A stretch of 64,000 bases of DNA from assembly GCF_001027745.1 (NCBI RefSeq), contig NZ_LECU01000011.1, positions 39,925 through 103,924 of the forward strand, given 5' to 3'. The DNA is from Pedobacter sp. BMA. Lineage in GTDB: Bacteria > Bacteroidota > Bacteroidia > Sphingobacteriales > Sphingobacteriaceae. Of the stretch, positions 18,701 to 26,576 are shown piece after piece; positions within the stretch are counted from its first letter, which is position 1; each line of letters starts with the position of its first letter. The notes under the pieces were generated by a model. The model had not been told where the DNA came from. It was given only the letters and a program-made list of their open reading frames with translations, and did no database searches. Position numbers and translations under genes: made by a program.

Positions 18701-19125
18701 TCTACAACCCGGCCGTTGAAACGGGATGCTGTAAATATCGCGCCGATTTTATCAATAAATGATTTCTCTTCTTTTTTAATCAGCACCGTTTTAGCTTCAA
18801 TTTTATAGCTTAACGACTTGTTTTTCAAACAATAATCAATTACTTCGGCTAACGGAGTGTTGTTAAACTCAACATTGATTTTAGTCGCATCGTTAAGTGT
18901 TTGCGTAGTATATAAAATTCGGTATTCGGTTTGTTTTTCTATTTCTTTAAATACACGTTCAATGCTGACATTTTTAGCCGAAAAAGTTAGTTTTTGAGAG
19001 AAACTGGCAGCACTTACATGCACCATAAAGGCAATCATGATGGCAATGGTAAGTTTCATGGTCAGTAGTAGTTTGGAAGGAAAGCACAGGTGTAGCTTCC
19101 CTTGAAATAAAGGATTAAAATTCAT
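15766..19125 (-). CDS. SusC/RagA TonB-dependent transporter with STN signalling domain (locus A)
   Basis: The 1119-residue outer-membrane receptor has, in order, a signal peptide (hydrophobic around 23-43), a secretin/TonB short N-terminal (STN) domain (about 50-115), a carboxypeptidase-regulatory-like domain (about 137-215), a plug with the SusC signatures PLYVIDGVPF and ADATAIYGSRGSNGVI, and a long beta-barrel. The STN domain is what couples ligand uptake to FecR and the sigma factor encoded upstream. An internal Met (MKLTIA, residue 23) could be the start instead; the upstream ATG is kept because the leading segment NFNPLFQGKLHLCFPSK is of a kind often seen in this family. The start codon overlaps a predicted antisense promoter. 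Confidence 0.95.
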   Translation of the reverse strand: MNFNPLFQGKLHLCFPSKLLLTMKLTIAIMIAFMVHVSAASFSQKLTFSAKNVSIERVFKEIEKQTEYRILYTTQTLNDATKINVEFNNTPLAEVIDYCLKNKSLSYKIEAKTVLIKKEEKSFIDKIGAIFTASRFNGRVVDENNNPLVGATVLVKGTKKYALTGSTGSFVLELNEGDVLVISYIGYETKELKITGGLLQSGVASLIDIKLSASAAALDQVQVIGYGSTTKRLNTGAVSSITSGDIGKQTVENPLLAMQGRISGVQITQDNGLPGAGVRVNIRGSATALSGAGFIPLYVIDGVPFTLFNAAQPATDNLNAYGVSAANGGVSPFSMIAPEDIERIDILKDADATAIYGSRGSNGVILITTKKGGKGKTAYNFNVNSGISNVSNYIPMMNTEQYLAMRKAAFARTSVTPTAANALDLTVWDQNAYTDWQKYFIGHTGHMTNATGSVTGGNAQNSFMFSSTYRKQGTVYGGDFGATTFSSRLSAGHKSADGKFNIDGSVNYAYMKNLMPNTDLSTIYTLAPNYPLYNANGSVNWTSTSPLSYYPKTTDAQTSNLISNVNLSYKIINELTVKANLGYSTTRLRQQQINPASSQNPAASQISSLRYTDNSNTNYIIEPQLLYNKKIGEGSFEALIGITFQQTNTEGISLTGTGYSNEALINSLLGASAVTTNLNSNSIYKYNAVFGRLNYNWKGKYIVDGTFRRDGSSRFGNNNKFGNFGALGASWIFTEENFMKDLTFLSFGKLRASYGVTGNDQIPNYLYYSLYTTSGTSSNYDGNSTYVASNIENQDLKWESTKKLDIAIELGFLKDRILLKADYYRNRTSNMLNYISTPLQIGTSGYYANLDATVQNKGFEFELNTVNVASGDFRWSTNINMTMLRNKLLKFDNLANTSYASSYVIGLPVDITKRYQYNGVNPQTGLPTYQDINGDGTITFAGDRYIVKYGHPYFGGINNSFSYKGLTLDFMFQYNHRYGVLNPTLTSSPAGINYVNQSTAILNRWSAVGDVALYPAASTSSDASYNNLTSSDLNWGDASYWKLKTVSLNYTLPKQIVSKLKLSNLSVYVQGQNIYTWAKQKYVYDPDTTVPGTGSGLGTGQYTAIPQVRTIVFGINCSL

Positions 19126-19132
19126 ACTTTCG
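19102..19132 (+). promoter_or_regulatory. Candidate antisense promoter at the susC start (locus A)
   Basis: On the plus strand TTG (19102-19104) and TACTTTCG (19125-19132) are separated by 20 bp, close to the TTG / TAnnTTTG pattern (one base off in the -7 box). It would drive the predicted antisense RNA ending at 19234. Confidence 0.4.
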
Positions 19133-19137
19133 TTTGT

Positions 19138-19234
19138 TTGGGTTAATGCGTAAATGGATCTCAGAAATTTGTTTTTAAGGGTTAACTCAGCTTTATGGCC
19201 ATGGAAGTGCTGGTAACACTTTCGTGGCTTTTTT
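19138..19234 (+). ncRNA. Candidate cis-antisense small RNA in the fecR-susC gap (locus A)
   Basis: This predicted RNA of about 97 nt is transcribed against the operon, across the susC leader. Its support is a promoter-like pair at 19102-19132 and a hairpin plus T6 at 19198-19234. The stem has two positions that pair as G-U on the plus strand but are A-C mismatches on the minus strand, so the hairpin is built for the antisense transcript. The same arrangement occurs in locus B. In Bacteroides fragilis a cis-antisense RNA (DonS) at a sigma/anti-sigma SusC locus represses it; this could be the Sphingobacteriaceae counterpart. The 5' end is an estimate. Confidence 0.5.
19198..19234 (+). terminator. 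Antisense-strand intrinsic terminator between fecR and susC (locus A)
   Basis: A 12-bp stem (GCCATGGAAGTG with CACTTTCGTGGC, two G-U pairs, 7-nt loop) is followed directly by TTTTTT. There is no plus-strand gene upstream, which is why an antisense RNA is proposed. Confidence 0.6.
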
Positions 19235-19352
19235 GCTTAAAAAACCTGCTCATGTTACGCCGCGGCTGGTAGTTTTCTTTTCATGTTGTGGTTTTTAGTT
19301 AGTTGTTTATTTTTATTATTTATAAAGGGTGGTTAATCCTTTAGGCAGTGTT

Positions 19353-20498
19353 TTATTTTACGGTAATTATTTTATTTTTGATAAAAAAACGGATGTTGCC
19401 TGTTTCTTCGAGCATGGTAAGTACCGAAGAAATGTTATCAAAGCGGGATACAGAGCCTGTAAACGATGGAGTGTTATTTTCATCCAGCTCACTTACAAAA
19501 CGTACACCATACCAGCGTGACAATTTGCGTAGAATACTTTCAAGTGGTTCATCTTTGAAACGGAATTCTCCGTTTTTCCAATCGATAGCCAATGCCGGAT
19601 CGATTTCACTAACCTGTAAAGCATTGTTTCTAAATACAGATTGCTGATTAGGTGACAAAACCTCATGTTGCCCGCTTGCCGAAACCTGAACTGAACCTTC
19701 GAGCAAAGTTGTTTTAATATTATCTTCATTAGAATAAGCATTGATATTAAAATGGGTTCCCAATACTTCGACTTCCTGTTTTGCAGTCTCGACCAAAAAC
19801 GGATGGGTTTTATCTTTTGTCACCTCAAAATAGGCTTCCCCAGTTAAACTAACTATACGTTTTTGTTGCCCACCAAACTCGCCCGGAAACGTTAAGGAAC
19901 TGGCTGCATTCAACCATACCTTTGTTCCGTCGGCCAGTACCACCTGATGCTGTCCGCCAGCTGGGGTTTCAATGGTGTTCTTCTGGTTGCTTGCGTCCGC
20001 ATTACGATCGAGAATGGTGAACACAACAACACCGTTTGCAGCCTTTTCTATTTTAATTCCGTTCAGCGTATCAAGCGTACCATTTCTTTCATCAAGATTG
20101 ATTTTCTGTCCATTGGCCAATTTAAGAACCGCTGTGTTTTTACCTGGAGCAATATCATTTGCATATCGGCGGGAAGCGTCTTCGTTCCTCATTCTCCAGA
20201 AAACAATGGTACCTAACAGCACAATCGCTATAGCTGCTGCAATGGCTGAGATCATTCGAAACCTCGTCACCTTAAGGGAATTCGTGCCGCTTGCTTCCTT
20301 TTCTGAACCTAGGTTAATTTGAGCATCAATTTTTAGTTTTAATGCGATACCAAAAGCTACCTTATCTTCTTCAGACTTATTCCAGCTAGTTTGTTCAAGC
20401 TCTTGTTCCACCCAATCGTTAACGGCATCGGCTTCCTTCACACTTGCCTGTCCGTCATTATAACGCTTTAAAAGTTCTTTAACTTGTTCGGTTTTCAT
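19353..20498 (-). CDS. FecR-type anti-sigma factor (locus A)
   Basis: The 381-residue inner-membrane protein has a short cytoplasmic N-terminal part that would hold the sigma factor, one membrane helix (about 84-106, ISAIAAAIAIVLLGTIVFW), and a periplasmic FecR domain (TPAGGQHQVVLADGTKVWLN, then AYFEV and GTHFNINAY), ending in a DUF4974 region that contacts the STN domain of SusC. It lies between the sigma gene (89-nt gap) and susC (227-nt gap holding the antisense hairpin). It passes the uptake signal to the sigma factor. Confidence 0.95.
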   Translation of the reverse strand: MKTEQVKELLKRYNDGQASVKEADAVNDWVEQELEQTSWNKSEEDKVAFGIALKLKIDAQINLGSEKEASGTNSLKVTRFRMISAIAAAIAIVLLGTIVFWRMRNEDASRRYANDIAPGKNTAVLKLANGQKINLDERNGTLDTLNGIKIEKAANGVVVFTILDRNADASNQKNTIETPAGGQHQVVLADGTKVWLNAASSLTFPGEFGGQQKRIVSLTGEAYFEVTKDKTHPFLVETAKQEVEVLGTHFNINAYSNEDNIKTTLLEGSVQVSASGQHEVLSPNQQSVFRNNALQVSEIDPALAIDWKNGEFRFKDEPLESILRKLSRWYGVRFVSELDENNTPSFTGSVSRFDNISSVLTMLEETGNIRFFIKNKIITVK

Positions 20499-20587
20499 AG
20501 GTATTTAGGCAAGCTAGAGGACGCCTTACAATACTATATTCCGAAAAGAGGACTTTGGTAGTAGATTTATTTTAGAAAAAAATAAAA

Positions 20588-21181
20588 TTATTTTAAAAGA
20601 TGCGCAAAAAGCACTAGCATTGTCCCTGATAGATTCAATTTCAACGATTTTGCAATCAGTTTAAGCGCATTATTAATCTGTTTCTTAACAGTTAATTCCG
20701 ATATCCCAAGTTTTTGAGCAATTTCCTTATGAGAAAGCTGTTCATCACGGCTCAAAACATAAACTTGCCGCATCTTCCCAGGTAGTTTCGAAACCGCTGT
20801 ATCAATATTTTCCTGAAGTTCTTTTACAGAAATGTCATCTTCAGTTTGCGCTGTAGTGTTTTCAAAATGATATCCGAGGCGCTCGATAAAATTTTCCTTA
20901 TGTATATTCTTTTCGATATACTTTAATGATAGATTACGGACTGATTTAATCAGGTAAGCTGCAAGCGGCCCTTTAACTTCCAAAGATTCCTTACGGTTCC
21001 AGATGGATACAAAAATCTCCTGTACAATATCAGCGGCTTCATCTTCTGATTTGGTGAGTTTGACAGCGTGATTCATCATCTTTTCCCAAAATCGATTATA
21101 GATTTCTGTAAAGGCTGTGTGCTCCCCGTTTTTTAAACGCAGTAGCAAGTCATTATCCGATAATTCGTTTACAGACGCCAT
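20588..21181 (-). CDS. ECF RNA polymerase sigma factor (locus A)
   Basis: The 197-residue protein has sigma region 2 (about 25-95, with DEAADIVQEIFVSIWNRKE) and region 4 with helix-turn-helix (about 130-180, LSHKEIAQKLGISELTVKKQ). It belongs to the FecI-like ECF sigma factors paired with FecR, and should direct transcription of the susC-susD genes once released. A short hydrophobic C-terminal tail (GTMLVLFAHLL) is shared in style with the locus B sigma. It heads the operon. Confidence 0.95.
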   Translation of the reverse strand: MASVNELSDNDLLLRLKNGEHTAFTEIYNRFWEKMMNHAVKLTKSEDEAADIVQEIFVSIWNRKESLEVKGPLAAYLIKSVRNLSLKYIEKNIHKENFIERLGYHFENTTAQTEDDISVKELQENIDTAVSKLPGKMRQVYVLSRDEQLSHKEIAQKLGISELTVKKQINNALKLIAKSLKLNLSGTMLVLFAHLLK

Positions 21182-21491
21182 ACAATGAGACGAATATAAG
21201 GATTTGAACAGAGTTTAAACACTATTTCAATGTCAAAACAAAAAAATAACTACAAAATTAATAGACATTATTTCGGCAAGACATTTATTTGTGGACTTAA
21301 ATCGGTTTAGTTAAAAAATCTTTATCCACGAACTCTATTACTATGTTACCCGGAGATCTCCCAAATGCCGCAGATTGGATTTTATGAAGAAGTCTCATGG
21401 CATAATAAATCTAAAAGATCAGCGAAATCTGCGCGATCTGCGAGAAATTATTGTATAACAAGACGTCGCAATTCTAATAGTATATGATAAA
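21182..21491. other. Intergenic region with repeat, upstream of sigma factor A
   Basis: This 310-bp gap carries the promoter region of the sigma gene (21182-21330, AT-rich; TATATTCG on the minus strand close to the start is -7-like) and an intergenic repeat at 21367-21449. No ORF or RNA gene is seen. Confidence 0.5.
21367..21449. repeat. Intergenic repeat with CGCAGAT / ATCTGCG arms
   Basis: CGCAGATT near 21370 can pair with AATCTGCG near 21427, and the latter is followed by a second ATCTGCG copy (21436). This CGCAGAT-rich pattern has the look of short dispersed intergenic repeats of Bacteroidota. A gccgcagatt string also occurs near 12681. Confidence 0.4.
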
Positions 21492-23039
21492 TCAATCCTT
21501 AATTATTGTGCCCACATTTACAAACTTATATGTAGGTAACATGCCTGATATTGATTTCACCTTATTAAACTGAATATCCTCGGCATTTGTCACATTTACT
21601 TTTGCATTTTCCGGTAGTATAATATTACTGAACGATACGTTATTTAACCGATGCGAAACATCTTCAAAACCATTGATATCAATTATTACGCCGTTCGGAA
21701 CAGCGATTGACATATCAATATTCCTGAATACAAAGTTTTCGAAAGTTGGGATTTCTGTTGCCGGCTCGCCATCATTATTATAATTTACTGCAGAGAATAT
21801 GGTGATTTTCATCAGCTCACAATCGGCAACAGTTACATTCCTAACGTAACCTCCCCTATCTTTAGTCCCTTTAATCTGCATACCATGAAGGAGTTTCCCT
21901 GCTTTACAGTCTTGCACCAATACATCACTTACCCCGCCCGACATTTCACTGCCAATAGATATTCCGTGCCCATTTTTGAAATCACAATCAGTTATACGAA
22001 CATTTTTCGTTGGCTTTGCTATTAAGAATCCTTCGGGGTTCTTGCCAGATTTGATGGCAATGCAATCATCCCCCGTATCAAAAGTAGAATTAAAAATATA
22101 GGAATCAGTTGAAGAATCAGGGTCTATACCATCGCCATTTCTGATGTTTTTAGTAATGATATTTAAATTATAGCAACTTATGTCATCACTATAGATGTAA
22201 TGGATAGTCCAGCATGGCGGTTCGGTAACGGTAAGTCCTGAAATACTTACATTTTGGGCGTTCATTAAACAGATTAAACGCCCTCTGCTTCTGATCCCAT
22301 TGGCTTTAGTCATGGCCTCACCAAGCTTTCGTCCACCACCTACAATTTTACCTTTTCCGGTAATGGTTAAATTTCTGACATTGTAACTCCCGTCACGGTT
22401 AAGCGTTCCTGCATTTAATAAGCTGGCGTAAGTTTTCATTTCCCAGCCTTCAAAGCGGTTCAAAATCATTGGCAGGTAGTCTTCCGGAACCTGCGTCCCT
22501 TTTAATACTCCCCCCTCCTCTATTTTTAATGTCATGTTACTCTTTAAATGTAAAGCGCCGGATAAAAACGTGCCTCTCGGAATGAATACTGTACCTCCCG
22601 CTGAACAGGCGTCAATGGCAGCCTGAATGGATTTCGTATTGATCCTTGTGCTGTCTGCCACTGCACCGTAACTTAAAATATTAAAGATTTTTCCTGATAC
22701 CATTGTTTTAAATCGAATACTATTGCTTAAGTAACTTGCCCTTGCTTTCCCTTTTATCAACACTTTCGCAATGTACCATGTATTAGGTTTTAATTCGGTA
22801 ATTGTAAAATTGGTTTTGCCACAATAACTAACTCTCTTATTGTTCACCACAATCTCGTAACCCAATGACTTAGCTTCATCCTGCTTTTCCCATATCAGCG
22901 TAACCGATCGTTCAGATAATGTACCTGGTGCGATCAACAAATTAAATTTACTGGTATCAAACGCGTTAACTACGGCTGGCGATAAAAAAAGAGTAAACAG
23001 GAAAAATGTAATCGCAAGGAGGTATTGAATTTTTGGCAT
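21492..23039 (-). CDS. GH28 family polygalacturonase-type glycoside hydrolase with N-terminal Fn3
   Basis: The 515-residue exported enzyme has a signal peptide (LLAITFFLFTLFLSPAVVNA), a fibronectin type III-like domain (about 32-112, LTWEKQ-like strands ending SNSIRFKT), and a right-handed beta-helix starting with NILSYGAVADSTRINTKSIQ. GH28 catalytic positions are present: the Asp of NGDGID (about 308), the pair D324-D325 in TGDDCIAIKSG, H358 in NGHGISIG, and the basic QIKGTKDRGG segment. It would cut galacturonan or rhamnogalacturonan backbones of pectin. It is transcribed alone, on the same strand as and upstream of sigma factor A; whether it belongs to that regulon is unknown. Confidence 0.92.
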   Translation of the reverse strand: MPKIQYLLAITFFLFTLFLSPAVVNAFDTSKFNLLIAPGTLSERSVTLIWEKQDEAKSLGYEIVVNNKRVSYCGKTNFTITELKPNTWYIAKVLIKGKARASYLSNSIRFKTMVSGKIFNILSYGAVADSTRINTKSIQAAIDACSAGGTVFIPRGTFLSGALHLKSNMTLKIEEGGVLKGTQVPEDYLPMILNRFEGWEMKTYASLLNAGTLNRDGSYNVRNLTITGKGKIVGGGRKLGEAMTKANGIRSRGRLICLMNAQNVSISGLTVTEPPCWTIHYIYSDDISCYNLNIITKNIRNGDGIDPDSSTDSYIFNSTFDTGDDCIAIKSGKNPEGFLIAKPTKNVRITDCDFKNGHGISIGSEMSGGVSDVLVQDCKAGKLLHGMQIKGTKDRGGYVRNVTVADCELMKITIFSAVNYNNDGEPATEIPTFENFVFRNIDMSIAVPNGVIIDINGFEDVSHRLNNVSFSNIILPENAKVNVTNAEDIQFNKVKSISGMLPTYKFVNVGTIIKD

Positions 23040-23267
23040 AATATATCTGGTTATGAAAATGATTGGCTATCAATTCCAACAAATATAGTGTACTCTCAGA
23101 ATAATCCATCCTGCTATGTACTGCCCTGTAAATTCTTATAGTAACGCTGCCGTTTATTGTAGAATAGTGCTTTCAACTAATGGAGTTATTTAATGTTAAA
23201 ACACATTATGCTGACAAACATTCAGGCTACAATCCCGTTTTTTACATAGAATTTAACACAAAACAAT

Positions 23268-24020
23268 ATGTCATTATTAGAAAATAAAGTAGCGGTTGTT
23301 TCTGGCGCAGGTTCAGGAATTGGTCGCTCCATTGCCATCACTTATGCACAGGAAGGTGCTAGAGTAGTTGTGTCCGACATCAACGAAGAACATGCAAATG
23401 AAACCGTAAAATTGATACAGGAAAATGGAGGCGAAGCTTTCGCAGTAAAATCTGACGCCTCAAAAGCGGAAGAAAATAAGTCGCTGGTCGAAGCAGTAGT
23501 AGCCAAATATGGCCGCCTTGACATTGCCTGTAATAATGCTGGAATTGGCGGGCCTGCAAAACTAACAGGTGATTATGAACCTGAAGAATGGGATCGCGTG
23601 ATTGCACTTAATTTAAATGGCGTTTTCTATGCCTGTAAATATCAGTTACAACAAATGGAGAAGAACGGTGGTGGTTCAATCATCAATATCGCTTCTATTC
23701 ACGGACAAGTTGCTGCACCGAATAGTCCGGCTTATACCGCCTCAAAACATGCTGTAGTTGGACTTACTAAAAATATTGCCGCCGAATATGCGCAGAAAAA
23801 CATCAGGTGTAATGCTGTAGGCCCGGGTTATATTGAAACACCACTACTGAGTGCAAACCTTAGTCAGGAAATGCAAGACGCAATCGCAGCTAAAAGTCCG
23901 ATCAACAGATTGGGTAAAGTGCAGGAAATTGCAGATCTGGTTGCCTTTTTAAGCTCAGATAAATCAACATTTACTACAGGAAGTTATATCATTGCCGATG
24001 GCGGATATACTGCAATCTAG
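23268..24020 (+). CDS. Short-chain dehydrogenase/reductase
   Basis: The 250-residue protein is a classical SDR: cofactor motif GAGSGIG (13-19), CNNAGIGG (about 88-95), and the catalytic S143, Y156 and K160 (IASIHG, YTASK). An Asp after the second strand (SDIN, D37) favours NAD over NADP. The C-terminus (GSYIIADGGYTAI) is typical of FabG/glucose dehydrogenase-like enzymes. It is a single gene with its own terminator; the substrate (sugar, alcohol or ketone) is not shown by the sequence. Confidence 0.93.
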   Translation: MSLLENKVAVVSGAGSGIGRSIAITYAQEGARVVVSDINEEHANETVKLIQENGGEAFAVKSDASKAEENKSLVEAVVAKYGRLDIACNNAGIGGPAKLTGDYEPEEWDRVIALNLNGVFYACKYQLQQMEKNGGGSIINIASIHGQVAAPNSPAYTASKHAVVGLTKNIAAEYAQKNIRCNAVGPGYIETPLLSANLSQEMQDAIAAKSPINRLGKVQEIADLVAFLSSDKSTFTTGSYIIADGGYTAI

Positions 24021-24039
24021 CATTAAAGATATAGAACAT

Positions 24040-24076
24040 AAAAAAAGCGCGATGAATATTTATTGCGCTTTTTTTT
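24040..24076. terminator. Bidirectional terminator between SDR and amidohydrolase genes
   Basis: AAAAAAGCGC (24041-24050) and GCGCTTTTTT (24065-24074) form a 10-bp inverted repeat with a 14-nt loop. The A/T tracts make it a terminator on both strands, fitting the two convergent genes on either side. Confidence 0.85.
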
Positions 24077-24114
24077 ATCTTCTTTCGAGAAAACCCAACT
24101 ATTCAGTCCTTCAC

Positions 24115-25356
24115 TCAATTAATAACTTTCCCATGCTTGATAATCATTGATAACTTTTTTAACCCGTTGATATCTTCCAAAGGATTCTGCTCGGTAACAA
24201 GCAGATCAGCTTTTTTACCAACTTTAATACTACCGATATTTTTATCCTGACCAATCGTTTCAGCCGAAATCAAGGTTGCGGCTTTCAGTGCTTCGGCCGG
24301 GGTAAAATCGCAGTCGTTTACAAAATAATTGAGTTCTTCAATCAAAAATGGATATGGATTGGTAAGCACGGTAATTTTATCGGTGCCTGCAGAAATTTTA
24401 ACGCCCATTTGATGAAGCTTTTTAACCAGTTCAAATATCCATTGTTCCTTAACTTCCGAAACGGTTAGTGTGGCATCGAGAATTACATTTCTACGTTTCA
24501 TTTCCCCGGCCAGTTCCGATACGTCTATGCGGCTTCCAACACTGTCCTTATAGGCTTGGGGAACTTTTCTATAATTCATTTTCGGATCATTTATCAATGC
24601 CGACAACATACTGGCATGCGATATAACTTGAACACCTGCCCTCACCACTTCCAAAGGCCTTGCAGGATACATCATGGCATGTCCCCAAACCAGCAAGCCG
24701 TTTCTTTTTGCAGCAGCGGCTACCTCCTTCAAAAAAGTACCATCAAAAGAATGATACAACTTTACCCCTGTTGCACCGCACTCCTTAGCAGCTTTCATAG
24801 CACTGTCGAGGTTTGTTCCCGGCACTATCAGTTGTTCCCATGGATGATAAGGTTCTTTTCGGATATGCTGATCGCGGTTGTAGTACCAATCGCCCGCCAT
24901 AAAGGCAGCATAATAAATATCGACACCTGTTTTGATATCGTGATTTACATCGGCCTGAACCTTCTGCATAATTGCCCCGTTCCCTGCGGCATCGCGGATG
25001 GTGGTAATTCCGTGTTTGAGCAGGTAATCAAGTACCTTATACGATCTTTCGATGGGTGATCCGCTGATATTGGTTACGTGTGCATGCGAATCAACCAGAC
25101 CAGGCACCAGGTATTTGTGCTGAATATCTATTACCTCTCCTTTGGTTCTATTTCCCTTATAAACAGATGCTATGAGGTCATTTTTAATTAAAACCGTCAT
25201 ATCACTCATCACCCTGCCTTTTTCTATATCTATAATATTGGCATGTTTTAAAGTAAGATATACATCCTGTTTCTCCTGAGCCATGTTTACAGATGGATTA
25301 TAGATTGAGAGCAGAACAGTTAAAATCAGGTAAACAACAATATTTACTATTTTCAT
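24115..25356 (-). CDS. Exported amidohydrolase (imidazolonepropionase/prolidase-like)
   Basis: The 413-residue protein has a signal peptide (VVYLILTVLLSIYNPSVNMA) and the metal-dependent amidohydrolase fold: H91-A-H93 in VDSHAHV, the Lys of GVKLYHSF (about 199, probable carboxylated metal ligand), His in WGHAMMY and ISHASM, and Asp in SAGTDK. The small N- and C-terminal strands (GRVMSDMTVLIKND; GSIKVGKKADLLVTE) form the usual beta-sandwich. Periplasmic members of this group often cleave Xaa-Pro or other dipeptides. It is the last gene behind the SusC/SusD, metalloprotease and TlpA genes of locus B, which supports a peptide substrate, but a strong hairpin separates it from tlpA. Confidence 0.85.
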   Translation of the reverse strand: MKIVNIVVYLILTVLLSIYNPSVNMAQEKQDVYLTLKHANIIDIEKGRVMSDMTVLIKNDLIASVYKGNRTKGEVIDIQHKYLVPGLVDSHAHVTNISGSPIERSYKVLDYLLKHGITTIRDAAGNGAIMQKVQADVNHDIKTGVDIYYAAFMAGDWYYNRDQHIRKEPYHPWEQLIVPGTNLDSAMKAAKECGATGVKLYHSFDGTFLKEVAAAAKRNGLLVWGHAMMYPARPLEVVRAGVQVISHASMLSALINDPKMNYRKVPQAYKDSVGSRIDVSELAGEMKRRNVILDATLTVSEVKEQWIFELVKKLHQMGVKISAGTDKITVLTNPYPFLIEELNYFVNDCDFTPAEALKAATLISAETIGQDKNIGSIKVGKKADLLVTEQNPLEDINGLKKLSMIIKHGKVIN

Positions 25357-25383
25357 ATTTATGGTATTAATGGGATATTAATC

Positions 25384-25416
25384 AAAAAATGCAGGAGACA
25401 TCCATCATCCTGCATT
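25384..25416 (-). terminator. Terminator/attenuator between tlpA and amidohydrolase of locus B
   Basis: On the minus strand AATGCAGGA pairs with TCCTGCATT (perfect 9 bp, 11-nt loop) and runs into TTTTTT. A smaller hairpin (AACCG/CGGTT with T-tract) lies just upstream near 25440-25457. Either may limit transcription of the amidohydrolase. Confidence 0.65.
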
Positions 25417-25474
25417 GTCATCACTAACTATTAACTAAAAAACCGTTTCTACCCGGTTGTTAATTTTAAATATT

Positions 25475-26557
25475 TTACTTTCCGAAAATGGCAGACAATT
25501 GCTTTTCCAATGCATCACCGCGTAAATTTCTTGCGATAATCTTTCCCGAAGGATCAACTAAAAAGTTAGCAGGAAGGCTTTTTACACCATATATTTCTGC
25601 TGTTTTGCCATTGGTTGTTTTAGGATCATTTAACTGAAGCCAAAGTAACTTATCCTGCTCAACAGCTTTTAACCAGTTTTCTTTCGAACTGTCCATAGAT
25701 AAACCAACAATCGTAAAGCCTTTATCATTAAATTTTTGGTAGGCATTGATCAGGTTAGGGTTTTCCAGGCGGCATGGTCCGCACCAGCTTGCCCAAAAAT
25801 CAATTAAAACATATTTGCCCCTGAAATCACCTAGCGAATGTACTTTTCCATTCCTGTCGGCAAGCGCAAATGCTGGTGCAGCTGCACCAATTCCAGTAAC
25901 ACTTACCGCATCGATAAATTGTTTAATACGAACGCCATAAGAACTCTTGTGGACATTGCTATCCAGTGTTGCATAGGCCAGCCTGGCTTTTTCGTGGTCA
26001 GGATAAACCACATACATATCAAAAACAGCGATGGAACTACATACATGTCTGGCATTGCCTGAAATAAATGCGTTCAGCACGCTATCCTTTAATTTTTGAT
26101 ACGATACATTGTATTGCTCCAATGTTTCCCTATCCGCTTCGTGATTTCCGGTTAAAGCGGGTCTCTTTCCGGGTATTGCTAATAAAGCTGCCTTATAGCC
26201 GTTGAAAAGATCATTTTCTTTTGAACCAGAAACTTCGAGCGCATATACTTTACTGATATCCCCACTTATTTTAATCGGACTATTTTCGAGCAAAAAAATT
26301 CTGATTTGCTGATTTACCGACGTTGACAAAGTGCAGATTACGGTTTCAGTTAAGGGAATTCTGATGGCAAATGAATCCTTAACGGCACTCACCGAATCTT
26401 TATATACCTGATCATTCAGCTCATAAGAAAATGACACATATCCCTTGCCAATCCCCTTTATGTTTCCTGTGCAACGCGCAAATTGTTGCGCATACACAGA
26501 AGAACATATCATCATTACTAATATTTGGAAAGTGATTTTTTTACTATTTTTCAGCAT
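25475..26557 (-). CDS. TlpA-family thioredoxin-like protein with DUF4369-type N-terminus (locus B)
   Basis: The 360-residue protein has a signal peptide (ILVMMICSSVYA), an N-terminal beta-rich DUF4369-like domain (about 25-120, GNIKGIGKGYVSFSYEL), a helical middle, and a C-terminal thioredoxin fold with WCGPC (C259, C262) and the cis-proline segment KSLPANF. It is predicted to be a periplasmic thiol reductase or oxidoreductase. It follows the metalloprotease gene by 19 nt in the locus B operon. Confidence 0.88.
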   Translation of the reverse strand: MLKNSKKITFQILVMMICSSVYAQQFARCTGNIKGIGKGYVSFSYELNDQVYKDSVSAVKDSFAIRIPLTETVICTLSTSVNQQIRIFLLENSPIKISGDISKVYALEVSGSKENDLFNGYKAALLAIPGKRPALTGNHEADRETLEQYNVSYQKLKDSVLNAFISGNARHVCSSIAVFDMYVVYPDHEKARLAYATLDSNVHKSSYGVRIKQFIDAVSVTGIGAAAPAFALADRNGKVHSLGDFRGKYVLIDFWASWCGPCRLENPNLINAYQKFNDKGFTIVGLSMDSSKENWLKAVEQDKLLWLQLNDPKTTNGKTAEIYGVKSLPANFLVDPSGKIIARNLRGDALEKQLSAIFGK

Positions 26558-26576
26558 GATATATGGTTGTTAAGCC

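Noticed and set aside
19198..19234. Hairpin as an ordinary terminator of fecR mRNA
   Set aside because: On the minus strand two base pairs are lost to A-C mismatches and no T-tract follows, so it is not a terminator in that direction.
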